Origin: CAISKJ01 sp046351555
GTDB taxonomy: Bacteria; Myxococcota_A; Polyangia; Polyangiales; Ga0077539
Assembly (NCBI GenBank): GCA_046351555.1
Contig: JAXLYI010000031.1
Coordinates: forward strand, 1 to 64,000
DNA: 64,000 bases
Direction: 5' to 3'
Part shown: one piece after another, positions 26,771 through 35,222 of the stretch
How positions within the stretch are numbered: position 1 is the stretch's first letter
Layout of the letters: each line of letters starts with the position of its first letter
Made by a program: the position numbers and the translations under genes
The notes under the pieces: model-generated
What the model was told of the DNA's origin: nothing
The model's database searches: none
Seen by the model: only the letters and a program-made list of their open reading frames with translations

Positions 26771-27679
26771 TCAGCGCGACCAGGTCGCCCCGAGCGTGGC
26801 CCGCGCGCTCGCGATGGCGTTGGCGCCGAGGAGGTCGAGCCACGGGTCGGCCGACGCACCCAGCGAGAGCGCGAGGTCGTCGCGGGTCTGCCAGGTGACC
26901 CCGAGGCCCAGGCCGAGACGTCGCGTCGAGGAGCCCGGGACGTCCGCCCCGTCGCGCGCGCTCTCCAGCTCCCAGGTGTGGGACGCGCTGGCCGTGAGCG
27001 TCCAGCGCTCCGCCGCGCGCCACGCGCCGAAGGCCGTCGCGGTGAAGCGGGTGCCCGGGTGCCACCCCTCGCGCGCCGTTCGAAGCCCCGCGTCGAGGGA
27101 GACGCCCACCTGCCCGACGTCGTCGTCGCGGTACGACACCTCCACGCCCGGCGCGAACTCCCACACGCCCAGCCCGAGGCTCGCGACGCCGTTGGCGAGC
27201 GACCCCGCGGCGACGTCGCCCGTCGGCGCCCGCACCGTGACGAAGCCCGCCACGCGCCACGGAACCGCGTCGAACGCCTCCCACCGCGCCCGCGCGCTCA
27301 CGTCGCCCATCTGGAAGGCCCGCGACGACACGCCCGGCAGCTCCACCCACGTCGCGCCGAAGCCCCCGAGCACCGAGAGCTCCACCGGCCGCCACGGTCG
27401 CCACGCCGCCGCGAGTTCGAAGAGCAACCGCGTCGAGCTCACCCCCGCGGGCGTCGGGTGCGCGCGCCCCCGCTCGTCCCACGAGGCCGTCTCCAGGAGG
27501 CCCGTGACGGCGGTTCGAAGGGCGACGCGCTGGCCGGGGGAGGTCACCGTGGAGACGGGCGCCGCGCCGGGGCCGCAAGGGCACGCCGACGCCGCGCGGG
27601 GCGACGCGAACGCGAAGAACAGCGCGACCGACGCGAGCGCGCGGCTACGGGAGCCAGACCCACCAGACGGCGGCGTCAC
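26771..27679 (-). CDS. Probable outer-membrane beta-barrel protein
   Basis: 302 residues from a GTG that overlaps the end of the upstream lipoprotein gene by 35 bp. A signal peptide ends near ASACPCG. The mature part alternates short amphipathic strands with turns (VELSVLGGFGATWVEL, VASLGLGVWEFAPGVEVSYRDD, WTLTASASHTWELE) and ends with an aromatic/basic residue pattern (TLGATWSR), as beta-barrels do. It may be a MetA/phenol-type or transporter-like barrel. Coupling with a YtkA-like periplasmic lipoprotein suggests a shared task, perhaps metal-related, but nothing in the sequence fixes the substrate. Confidence 0.7.
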   Translation of the reverse strand: MTPPSGGSGSRSRALASVALFFAFASPRAASACPCGPGAAPVSTVTSPGQRVALRTAVTGLLETASWDERGRAHPTPAGVSSTRLLFELAAAWRPWRPVELSVLGGFGATWVELPGVSSRAFQMGDVSARARWEAFDAVPWRVAGFVTVRAPTGDVAAGSLANGVASLGLGVWEFAPGVEVSYRDDDVGQVGVSLDAGLRTAREGWHPGTRFTATAFGAWRAAERWTLTASASHTWELESARDGADVPGSSTRRLGLGLGVTWQTRDDLALSLGASADPWLDLLGANAIASARATLGATWSR

Positions 27680-28022
27680 CGCGGGCTCCTTCTTCGAAGC
27701 GGAGCGTGATCTCCCAGCGGCCCGGCATGGCGAGCGTGAGGTCGTCGACGCGCGCGGCGGCGCCGTCCCAGGCGACGGGCGGGGCCACGTCGATGTGGTC
27801 GTGGGACGGCATGCGGGCGACCACCGAGCGGAGTCGCGCGACGCGGCCGGTGTCGTCCCAGGCGCGCGCGGTGAAGGCGTTGCGGCCGCGGCGGAGCGCG
27901 TCGCCGTCGAGGTCCACCTGAACGCGGAAGGTGCCGCGCTCGGTCCGCTCGACGGGCGCCTCGTCGGGCGAGGCCGTTCCGCAGGCGAGCAACAGGGAGG
28001 TGAGGGCGAACCAACGACGCAT
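27645..28022 (-). CDS. YtkA-like (FixH-related) lipoprotein
   Basis: 125 residues from the ATG at 28022. The lipobox is LLAC. One beta-sandwich domain follows with the YtkA/FixH pattern: FRVQVDLDGDALRRGRNAF, the central ARMPSHDHIDVAP (the MPxHxH segment), and LTLAMPGRWEITLRFE near the end. YtkA-like domains are often found with copper or cytochrome oxidase assembly genes. Here only the overlapping downstream barrel gene is linked. Metal binding through the MPSHDH segment is an inference. Confidence 0.75.
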   Translation of the reverse strand: MRRWFALTSLLLACGTASPDEAPVERTERGTFRVQVDLDGDALRRGRNAFTARAWDDTGRVARLRSVVARMPSHDHIDVAPPVAWDGAAARVDDLTLAMPGRWEITLRFEEGARGDAAVWWVWLP

Positions 28023-28102
28023 CAGAGGGGCTTTCGACGCGGGGAGGGTAGGGGCAGGGGAGCGGCCTCGCCCATGTGGCACGATGTCGCATCGGAGCGG
28101 CC

Positions 28103-28691
28103 GCCCAAGAGATGCGCAACGCCTCGCGCGGAGGTGCTTGCGGGCTCGATGTTTCGAGAGGTTGGAGCATCTGGCTCACCTGCTCGCGGCGCCGAGTGCC
28201 GGTGGGTTCAGTGAGCGCGTCTGCTCGCGGCGCCGAGTGCCCAGGGTTCGCCGGGGCGTCTGGCTCGTCTGCTCGCGGCGCCGAGTGCCCAGGGTTCGCC
28301 CGCCCGCCCTCGCTAAGGGGTTTAGGCTCACCCTGGGCAACGGGCATGGGATTGCCCGGTCTGTACCGGGCTCCCAACGAGGCGACATGGGCGACGTGCA
28401 ACGCCCTCAACTCGCGCCGGCTCCCTGAATCCGCCTGCGACGGGGCCGGCGCTTCATCCCATCTGGGTGAGCCTAAGCGCCTTAGCGAGGGCGGGCGGGC
28501 GAACCCTGGGCACTCGGCGCGTGCCAGACGCGCCAGACGCCCCGGCGAACCCTGGGCACTCGGCGCGTGCCAGACGCGCTCGACGAACCCACCCGCACTC
28601 GGCGCCGCGAGCAGACGAGCCAGACGCTCCCGTCCTCCAAAATTTCGAGCCCGCAAGCACCTCCGCGCGAGGCGTTGCGCATCTCGTGGGC
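28103..28691. repeat. Family B inverted-repeat element B1
   Basis: 589 bp bounded by GCCCAAGAG on the left and CTCGTGGGC on the right. Perfect 41-bp inverted arms lie at 28109-28149 and 28645-28685 (GAGATGCGCAACGCCTCGCG and complement). Internal tandem units of about 45-48 bp, built around CGGCGCCGAGTGCCCAGGGT, occur about three times on each side. A second pair of arms contains CTCGCTAAGGGGTTTAGGCT and its near complement. No gene is contained; it fills most of the gap 28023-28766. A shorter relative (B2) lies at 51776-52240. Confidence 0.9.
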
Positions 28692-28766
28692 CCCGCGGGG
28701 GGCGGGCGGCGGGCCTCCTGCGCCCGGAATTGCCTCCGCGCGGGGGCTCGTGCGCAAGATGGCGGC

Positions 28767-29438
28767 GTGCCTCTCGCCCGCGCCGTGATCGCCTCCTGCG
28801 CCCTCCTCGCGTGCCGCCCGCGCGCCGACCGGGAGGCGCGGCGTGTGCCGTCGGTCCCCGCGGTGACGGCGGAGGCGGCCCCGGACGTCGCGCCGATGGC
28901 CCCGCCCGAGGCCCCGTCGACGCGCTTCGAGGTGACGCCGCGGGAGGCGGAGGCGCACGGGCTGGCGGCGATCGGGTTCGCGTTCGAGGCGGTGCCGCGG
29001 TCGCTCATCGCGACGCGCTTCCCGGCGCCGGGCGTGCTGGCGGTGTTCTCGGGGCCGCCGGGCGGTCCGCTGGGGATGCTGGTGGAGTCCGACGGGCTCT
29101 CGGGCGGCGACGCGGCCACGCTCCACGACGCGCTGCGCACGGCCCCGTCGACCCGCATCGGCGCCGACCGGGTCATCGGCGACCCGGTGGAGCGCGCGAT
29201 CGGCGGCGTCGCCCGCGGCGCCGTCGCGATGCTGGCGGGCAACGGGCGCGCGCGGACGCACTACTGCGTGGCGGTGATCCCGGCGGTGGAGGGGGCGGGG
29301 CGCGGGCTGCTGGTGTGGTTCTACGGCGCGGGGCAGGGGGCGGAGGCGCCGTCGTGCGACGCGGTGCTCGCCCACCCGGTGCTCGCGGCCGCGGCGGGGC
29401 GCTTCGTGGTGCTCTCGCCGCCGACGCTCGCGCGGTAG
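28767..29438 (+). CDS. Hypothetical lipoprotein
   Basis: 223 residues from a GTG at 28767; another GTG at 28785 is possible. The short N-terminus VPLARAVIASCALLAC reads as a lipoprotein signal with lipobox LLAC. It is followed by a charged/Pro linker and a compact alpha/beta domain (TRFEVTPREAEAHGLAAIGFAF, RSLIATRFPAPGVLAVFSGPPG, THYCVAVIPAVEGAGRGLLVWFYGAG). No known family was recognised. It starts 75 bp after repeat element B1 and its promoter may lie inside or against that element. Confidence 0.55.
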   Translation: MPLARAVIASCALLACRPRADREARRVPSVPAVTAEAAPDVAPMAPPEAPSTRFEVTPREAEAHGLAAIGFAFEAVPRSLIATRFPAPGVLAVFSGPPGGPLGMLVESDGLSGGDAATLHDALRTAPSTRIGADRVIGDPVERAIGGVARGAVAMLAGNGRARTHYCVAVIPAVEGAGRGLLVWFYGAGQGAEAPSCDAVLAHPVLAAAAGRFVVLSPPTLAR

Positions 29439-29597
29439 GGCGCGGGTGGGCGGGGGGCGGGGCGGCGGGCGACGAGACCCGCCGTTCGCCGAGCCTCACG
29501 ACGGGTTACCAGGAGCGCGTGCTGGAGAGGGGAGTGGCGCCCCCAGCGTGGCGGCGTGGCTGCGGGCAGCGGGGCAGCGGGGCGGCGGGGCGGCGTG

Positions 29598-30704
29598 TCA
29601 GCGGCGCGTGGCGGCCTTCTTCGGTGCGCTCTTCGGGGCGACGGCGCGCGTCACGCCGGGCTTCGTCGCGGCGGGGCGCTTCGGGGCGGGCTTCGTCGCG
29701 GGCTTCGTCGCGGGCTTCGTCGCGGGCTTCGTCGCCTCGGGGGCGTCGGCGTCGTCCTGCGCGTCGGCGTCGTCCTGCGCGTCGGCGTCGTCCTGCGCGT
29801 CATCATCCTGCGCGTCGTCGTTGGCGCGCGCGTCGTCGACGCCCTCGTCGGTGCCCTCCTCGTCGTCCTCGGCCTCCTCGTCCTCGACCACCTCTTCGTC
29901 GTCCGCGGCGCCGCGCGAGGTGTCGCGCGAGAGCATCCCGGGGACGTACGCCTCGCAGTCGCGGCCCCAGCGCCACACGCCGACGCGCTCGACGTAGTCG
30001 TAGAGGCGCGTCACCACCACGGCCATCCGGTCGCGGTCCTCGGCGGAGGCGCGGGCCTCCTCGGTGCGCGGGCTCCCCTTGGCGACGCCGCGGGGCTTCA
30101 CCTCGTGGAGCAGCGTCGCGCTGAGCTTCGCGGCCTCGGCGAGGAGGGCCTTGTCCACCGGCGAGAGCCCGCGCACGCGCGACCAGTTCGCCTGGTAGAA
30201 GGTGACGAAGCGGAGGCTCGCCCGCGCCACGCTGCGGGGGCCGTTGTCCGCGCCCGGCGGCACCTCGCTGGCCTTCACGAAGCCAGCCTTCACCATCAGC
30301 GCCGCGCTGCCCTGGAGGATCTCCAGCACGTCGCGGCACCGGCGGATCCGCCCGGCCACCCCGGGCGGCGGGCGCGCCTGCACCTGCGCCCGCGCCGAGG
30401 TGAACTCCAGCGCCTCGGCCGCGACGATCGCGTCGGCCACGCGCCCGAAGTCCACCCGCAGCCCCGTCGCCGCCTGCGCTTCGAACCACGGCCGCTCGGC
30501 GAGCACCGCGGTCGCGCCGCGCGTGACGTTGTGGAGCACCACCGACGTGTTGTGGTTGAAGACCTCCACGTCGCGCGCGTCCACCAGCGACGCGTCCTTG
30601 CGGAAGCGCCCCCAGCTCTGTTCGAAGCCCATCGGCCCCGCGGGCATGGACGCCCCCGGAGAAGTCCCCGCCGGCTCGGCCGGCCCCACGCTCTCTCCCT
30701 GCAT
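29598..30704 (-). CDS. Uncharacterised protein with acidic repeats and histone H1-like basic tail
   Basis: 368 residues from the ATG at 30704. The N-terminal 240 residues are a helical domain with the conserved-looking segment FRKDASLVDARDVEVFNHNT and no recognised family. It is followed by a strongly acidic stretch with AQDDAD repeats (18-bp DNA units near 29747-29800). A basic Lys/Ala/Pro/Thr tail comes last, starting with four TKPA repeats (12-bp units near 29692-29740) and ending APKKAATRR. The tail resembles histone H1-like DNA-binding tails known from myxobacteria. Nucleoid binding is an inference. No signal peptide or membrane segment is seen. Confidence 0.7.
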   Translation of the reverse strand: MQGESVGPAEPAGTSPGASMPAGPMGFEQSWGRFRKDASLVDARDVEVFNHNTSVVLHNVTRGATAVLAERPWFEAQAATGLRVDFGRVADAIVAAEALEFTSARAQVQARPPPGVAGRIRRCRDVLEILQGSAALMVKAGFVKASEVPPGADNGPRSVARASLRFVTFYQANWSRVRGLSPVDKALLAEAAKLSATLLHEVKPRGVAKGSPRTEEARASAEDRDRMAVVVTRLYDYVERVGVWRWGRDCEAYVPGMLSRDTSRGAADDEEVVEDEEAEDDEEGTDEGVDDARANDDAQDDDAQDDADAQDDADAQDDADAPEATKPATKPATKPATKPAPKRPAATKPGVTRAVAPKSAPKKAATRR

Positions 30705-31045
30705 CTCGTCATCGCTCCTCGCGCGCCGAAGTGCGCGCACCGCAGACCATGGCAGAAGTTCGCGCGGCGCACCTATGTGAGAGTTCTGGACGTTCCGGCC
30801 CGCGGACACGGGGCGTTGGCATGGGGTGTCGTCGGTGTCGAGGCACGTGCCCCAGGTGCCCGCGACACCCCCCCCAGTGGGCGGATCACATGCGCCATGT
30901 GGAAGTTTCACGGGGCCCCGTGTCGCACGCACGTGGGCCATGTGAAGCGCGCACCGGGGCCGGTGCCGCGGGCACGTGGACGGCGTGCGGGAGAGACGAG
31001 CGCGGGTGGCGCGACGCGCTCCCGGGCTGAGGCGGCGAGGCAGCG
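30705..31045. other. Intergenic stretch with short palindromes, no gene
   Basis: 341 bp upstream of the previous gene's start. It contains the perfect palindrome GGCACGTGCC (30842-30851) inside a larger imperfect inverted repeat (GGGTGTCG ... CGACACCC). Several CACGTG/CACATG-like half sites follow to about 31000. No open frame here looks like protein. The near part (30705-30800) is less GC-rich and probably holds the promoter of the minus-strand gene ending at 29598. Confidence 0.45.
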
Positions 31046-31262
31046 GCGGGGTTTGTCGCTGGCGCTCCGGCACCCCGCGCTACGGAAGGCGGGCGCCCCT
31101 CCGGGGCTTTCGAATGGGCGAAGGAGCGCCTCGTACGGCCTCCGAGACGCGTCGTCCTCGTGAGACGGGCGGGTGTTTCACCGGCTCGTGCGGTTCGAAA
31201 GCCCCGGAGGGGCGCCTGCCTTCCGTAGCGCGGGGTGCCGGAGCGCCAGCGACAAACCCCGC
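31046..31262. repeat. Family C inverted-repeat element C1
   Basis: 69-bp arms at 31046-31114 and 31194-31262 (GCGGGGTTTGTCGCTGGCGC ... and complement) match at 68 of 69 positions. A 79-bp loop separates them. The loop is the reverse complement, with substitutions, of the loop in element C2 at 31672-31891, so the two elements point in opposite directions around the Rpn-like gene fragment between them. Confidence 0.92.
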
Positions 31263-31263
31263 T

Positions 31264-31653
31264 GCGGAGCGAACGCGCGACGCCATCGACGGACGCGCGA
31301 GCCTCACCCCCGGCCAGCGCGCCGATCAGCTCGCGGTGCTGTGGTTCGTCGCCGAGGCCGAGGACGTAGCCGTCTCCGCACTTCGGCTGTACATTCGACG
31401 GGAGGAACTCATGCAAAGCGTGCTCTACCAGGAGATCTTCGGACAGGGCGAGCGGCAGGGCGAGGCCCGCGGCGAGGCCCGCGGCGAGGTCAAGGGCCTG
31501 CGCATCGCCATCGCCGACCTCTGTGATCTGTGCGGCATCGCGCTGACCTCCGAGCGCGACGCGTGGGTGCAGGCCGCCGAGCTCCGCCAGCTCTACGAGC
31601 TCCGCGCGCACCTCAAGCGCGAGCGCGCCTGGCCCGACACGCTCCCGGGCTGA
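31264..31653 (+). pseudogene. C-terminal fragment of an Rpn/PD-(D/E)XK transposase-like protein
   Basis: About 130 codons with no start of their own before repeat C1; the frame merely runs in from the repeat. The segment LWFVAEAEDVAVSALRLYIR, followed by MQSVLYQEIFGQGERQGEARGEARGE and KGLR (split here at the methionine), matches the C-terminal region of the Rpn family (recombination-promoting nuclease / putative transposase). That region is an HxxxYQ.I-like helix and a coiled run of GE/GQ-rich residues. The nuclease domain is missing. An 81-residue product from ATG 31411 is conceivable. Its position between two family C elements suggests truncation by them. Confidence 0.65.
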
Positions 31654-31671
31654 CGCGCGTCGGGCGCCGCG

Positions 31672-31891
31672 GCGGGGTTTGTCGCTGGCGCTCCGGCACC
31701 CCGCGCTACGGAAGGCGGGCGCCCCTCCGGGGCTTTCGAACCACACGAGCCCGTGAACTACCCACCCGTCTCGCGAGGGCGGCGCGTCTCTGGCGACCGT
31801 GCGAAGTGCTCCTTCGCCCGTTCGAAAGCCCCCGGAGGGGGCGCCCGCCTTCCGTAGCGCGGGGTGCCGGAGCGCCAGCGACAAACCCCGC
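31672..31891. repeat. Family C inverted-repeat element C2 (inverted relative to C1)
   Basis: Arms 31672-31740 and 31821-31891 pair as in C1, with two extra bases in a G/C run of the right arm. The 80-bp loop begins CCACACGAGCCCGTGAACTA, which is the reverse complement of the C1 loop with some changes. The element lies between the Rpn-like fragment and the stop codon of hsdS (46 bp away). Confidence 0.92.
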
Positions 31892-31937
31892 CGCGAGCGA
31901 GCCCGACGCGTCCCCATCGCGTCGGGGAACACACGCC

Positions 31938-33455
31938 TCACCCCCGCCGACGTCTCCCGCGCGCGGGCGCCGCCTCCCCGCGCTCCGCCCGCAGGCGCGC
32001 GAGCAGCGCGGCGGCGGGCTCGTCGGCCGGGTCCTGCGGCACGAGCTCGCCCGCGAAGGCCCGCGCGAGGAGCGAGCGGTCGTACGCGTCGAGGCGCGCT
32101 CGCTGCTCGGCGACGGCGGCCTCCACCGCGTCGATGCGCGCGAACGCGGCCTCGACGCGGCGGACGATCTCGCGCTGCTCGGCGAGGGGGGGCACCGGGA
32201 CAGGGGCTGTGCGCAGATCTGCGCCGGAGATTCCAACCTGACCCGCGGCCGACTTGGTACTTGCTCGAATGGCGGCGCGCGTCGTCCCGTGATTCGCAGC
32301 GAGCTCCACAAATCCTGCGATCACAGTGCCTCGGTCGACACGGCCGCGAATCAACTTGTCCGGGTACACCGTGCGCTCCGTAAGACCTCGCACCTGCGCG
32401 CATGCCCCCACCAGATCCGCATTGCCGTTGTAGCGCGTGAAGAGCAGGTCGCCGTCGGCGAGTTCGTAGGCTCGAAACGCAGGCTCGTCGGGCGAGAGGT
32501 AGCGAACATCCTGAAGTGCGAGACGGCCTGGGCGTACGGCGCTGATTCGCAGGATGCGAACGCCCGATTGTCCTTCGGGCTTCGTGGCGATCCCGTTCTT
32601 CAGCTCATCGAGAACGTTGGCGAGAGCAGTCCAGGCCCAGCCCTGTGGAAGCGAGGCGAGCGCGCCGGAGACGACCTGCCACGCCTTCCGTCGAGCGCGT
32701 GCGTCTGCCAGCGAAACGTCCGCGGGCTCCGCCGCCGGGTTCGCCTCGCGCCAGTCGGCCGTGAGGTCGCCGCGGAAGGCCGCCGCCAGCACCGACTCGC
32801 GGTAGCGCGCCACGAGCGCGGGCACCTCCGCGAGCGCCTCCCGCGCCCGCCGGCTGCGCGCGAGGAGCTCGTCGAGCTTCGCCACGATGCGCTGCTGTTC
32901 TGGGACGGGCGGCAAACACACGCGGAACTCCTGCACCGCTTCGAAGTAGATCGTGGGATGCGTCGACCCCTTGCCGAAGCGGACGATCTCGCGGCCCTCC
33001 GTCATCAACAGGTACTGAAGGAATCGGGGGTCGAGCGCCTCCGTGCAGACCCAGCAGACGAAGTCCTGACTCGTCGCCAGGGGCCGCCCGAAGATCAGCA
33101 CGTACCCGATGGACGCGGCCGTGCGGCACAAGGAGACCGTGCCCTTCGGCAGGACGCGCGCCGAAGAGTTCGCGAGCCCGAGCTCTGTGATGGTCTGCGT
33201 CGTGTCGTGGATCTCGCCGCCGTGGTGCGTTCGCGCGTCGGGGATGCTGACCCATCCGACGTCGCCGCCCCAGTACTCCGGTTTCCCGCGACTTGGCGTA
33301 TGCCCGCTTTCGAGTCGAGCAATCTCGTCGAGCCGTACCCATTGCCATCCACGCGGCGCCGCTCGTTCCGGTTCGCCGATGCACAGAGCACCGCGCCCCT
33401 GGATCGAGTGGATGGCTTTGCCCGCGGAGCGGCCCTCCGTGCCGTCCTCGCTCAC
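31938..33455 (-). CDS. hsdS: Type I restriction-modification specificity subunit HsdS
   Basis: 505 residues from a GTG that overlaps the hsdM stop by 4 bp. Two target-recognition domains are visible, the first beginning PRGWQWVRLDEIARLESGHT and the second LPQGWAWTALANVLDELKNG. Each is followed by a conserved coiled-coil with the typical lead-in: LPPVPEQQRIVAKLDELLAR (about 188) and PPLAEQREIVRRVEAAFARI (about 430). The two domains would read the two halves of a bipartite target, which cannot be predicted from sequence. The last 40 residues are Ala/Arg-rich. The local sequence 32.2-33.4 kb is less GC-rich than its neighbours, which fits exchange of recognition domains by transfer. Confidence 0.95.
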   Translation of the reverse strand: MSEDGTEGRSAGKAIHSIQGRGALCIGEPERAAPRGWQWVRLDEIARLESGHTPSRGKPEYWGGDVGWVSIPDARTHHGGEIHDTTQTITELGLANSSARVLPKGTVSLCRTAASIGYVLIFGRPLATSQDFVCWVCTEALDPRFLQYLLMTEGREIVRFGKGSTHPTIYFEAVQEFRVCLPPVPEQQRIVAKLDELLARSRRAREALAEVPALVARYRESVLAAAFRGDLTADWREANPAAEPADVSLADARARRKAWQVVSGALASLPQGWAWTALANVLDELKNGIATKPEGQSGVRILRISAVRPGRLALQDVRYLSPDEPAFRAYELADGDLLFTRYNGNADLVGACAQVRGLTERTVYPDKLIRGRVDRGTVIAGFVELAANHGTTRAAIRASTKSAAGQVGISGADLRTAPVPVPPLAEQREIVRRVEAAFARIDAVEAAVAEQRARLDAYDRSLLARAFAGELVPQDPADEPAAALLARLRAERGEAAPARGRRRRG

Positions 33456-34852
33456 GTCGCCCCCAGCAGCGCGCGCACCTCGGCCAGCGCGCCCTCCAGG
33501 CGCTCGGCGATCTGCGCGGCGATCACCTCGGGCTCCTCCAGCGCCTCGCCCGCGCCGCTGCTCGCGTCCTTGAGCCACGCGATGTCGAGGTTGTCCCCCC
33601 GCTTCTTCACCTCCTCGCGCGTGAACCGCCGCCACCGCCCGCCTGCGCCCGGCTGCTCCGCGCGCTCCTTCTTCGCGTACTCGCCCTCGAAGTCCGCGAA
33701 GTGCGCCCTCGTCAGCGGCGTGCGCTTGCCGAAGCTCGGCATGTTCGCCCGCAGGTCGTAGACCCAGGTCTCCTTCGTGTGGCCCTTGTCGGTCTTCCCG
33801 CGGGTGAAGAAGAGCACGTTGGTCTTGACGCCCTGCGCGTAGAAGATGCCCGTGGGCAACCGCAACACGGTGTGCAGGTCGCACTTGTCCATGAGGTCGC
33901 TGCGAATCTGAACGCCGACGCCGTCTTCGAAGAGGACGTTGTCGGGGACGACCACCGCCGCGCGCCCACCCGCCTTCAACCCGCGGTAGACGTGCTGGAC
34001 GAAGGCGAGCTGCTTGTTCGACGTCTTGAAGGTGAAGTCGTCGCGGCGCGGGGTCTCGCCGCCCTTCTTCGCGCCGAACGGCGGGTTGGTGAGGATGACG
34101 TCGGCGGGCGCGAGCTTCGTCCCGGTGGCGGTGAGCGAGTCGCCCAGCACCACGGTGCTCTCGATGCCGTGGAGCATGAGGTTCATCACGGCGAGGCGGC
34201 GGGTGTCGGGGACGAGCTCGACGCCGACGTACGCCTCGCGCCGCTGCCAGCGGGCCTTCTCCGGCGGCAGCGTGAAGAGGTCGTCGGTGGCGGCCTTGAC
34301 GTGGCGGTCGGCGGCGATGAGGAACCCGCCGGTGCCCGCGGCGGGGTCTTGCACGAGCTCGCCGGGCTTCGGGTCGACGAGGGCGACCATGCTGTCGATG
34401 AGGGGGCGCGGGGTGAAGTACTGGCCGGCGCCGGATTTCACCTCGTTGGCGTTCTTCTGGAGGAGCCCTTCGTAGAGGTCGCCGAGGCCCTCTTCGCGGG
34501 CGGAGTACCAGGCGAGGGCGTCGATCTCGGCGACGAGCTTCGCGAGGTTGGCGGGCTCGCGCATGGCGGTCTGGGCGTCGCCGAAGATCACCCGCACGCG
34601 GTCGTCGCCGGCCTCGCCGAGCTCGAGCAGGAGCTTCTTGTAGAACGTGAGCTGCGCGAGCCCCTTCTTCGCGACGAGCGCGTCCCAGCGGAACGCCTCG
34701 GGGATCCCCGCCTCCTGCCGCGTCTCCTTGGCCATCTTGAGGAAGAGCAGGTAGGTGAGCTCGGTGACGTACTCGTGGTACGTGACCCCGTCGTCGCGGA
34801 GGACGTCGCAGAGTCCCCAGAGCTTCTGGACGATGTCGTGGGTGGCGGTCAT
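33452..34852 (-). CDS. hsdM: Type I restriction-modification N6-adenine methyltransferase HsdM
   Basis: 466 residues from the ATG at 34852. An N-terminal helical HsdM domain (WGLCDVLRDDGVTYHEYVTE) is followed by the methylase core. SAM-binding motif I is DPAAGTGGFLIAA (about residue 165), preceded by SGAGQYFTPRPLID. The catalytic motif IV is TNPPFG (about residue 254). The C-terminal helices end near EVRALLGAT. HsdM methylates adenine in the HsdS-defined target and is shared by the restriction and modification complexes. It is separated from hsdR by repeat element A2 rather than directly coupled to it. Confidence 0.96.
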   Translation of the reverse strand: MTATHDIVQKLWGLCDVLRDDGVTYHEYVTELTYLLFLKMAKETRQEAGIPEAFRWDALVAKKGLAQLTFYKKLLLELGEAGDDRVRVIFGDAQTAMREPANLAKLVAEIDALAWYSAREEGLGDLYEGLLQKNANEVKSGAGQYFTPRPLIDSMVALVDPKPGELVQDPAAGTGGFLIAADRHVKAATDDLFTLPPEKARWQRREAYVGVELVPDTRRLAVMNLMLHGIESTVVLGDSLTATGTKLAPADVILTNPPFGAKKGGETPRRDDFTFKTSNKQLAFVQHVYRGLKAGGRAAVVVPDNVLFEDGVGVQIRSDLMDKCDLHTVLRLPTGIFYAQGVKTNVLFFTRGKTDKGHTKETWVYDLRANMPSFGKRTPLTRAHFADFEGEYAKKERAEQPGAGGRWRRFTREEVKKRGDNLDIAWLKDASSGAGEALEEPEVIAAQIAERLEGALAEVRALLGAT

Positions 34853-34876
34853 GGGGCTCCTGGGTGGTTCACGGTT

Positions 34877-35180
34877 CGCTCTCGGCCTCCATCCCCCGCT
34901 CGCCGAGCCTCGCGCGTTTCCCCCTTCCCCCGGCGCAGAGCCGCCAGGGGAAGGGGCACTGTCGCAACCAAAGACCCACCGGCATCTGGTGCTCGAGGCA
35001 TCTGGTGCTCGTGGCACTGGTGCTCGTGGCATCTGGTGCTCGTGGGGTCTGGTGCTCGTGGCGTCGCGGCGTCCTGGCGCCGGTGGGTCCTGGCTGCGAC
35101 AGTGCCCTTCCCTGGCGGCTCTGCGCCGGGGAAGGGGGAACGCGCGAGGCTCGGCGAGCGGGGGATGGAGGCCGAGAGCG
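34877..35180. repeat. Family A inverted repeat A2 between hsdR and hsdM
   Basis: Left arm 34877-34965 and right arm 35095-35180 are reverse complements apart from a few single-base length differences in G/C runs. The loop contains five direct repeats of a 16-bp unit (one is 15 bp), GGCATCTGGTGCTCGT type, at 34981-35060. After the right arm a partial repetition of GAGCGGGGGATGGAGGCCGA leads into the hsdR stop at 35223. With the 370-bp gap it occupies nearly all the space between the two genes. Confidence 0.92.
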
Positions 35181-35222
35181 AGCGGGGGATGGAGGCCGAG
35201 AGCGTGCGGATGATGGAGGCCG

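Noticed and set aside
28567..28788. Small plus-strand frame upstream of the lipoprotein at 28767
   Set aside because: It translates the right arm of repeat B1 and has no protein-like sequence.
34981..35060. 16-bp repeats in the A2 loop as a CRISPR or iteron array
   Set aside because: Units are too short and contiguous for CRISPR. There is no replication initiator gene or AT-rich region to support an origin.
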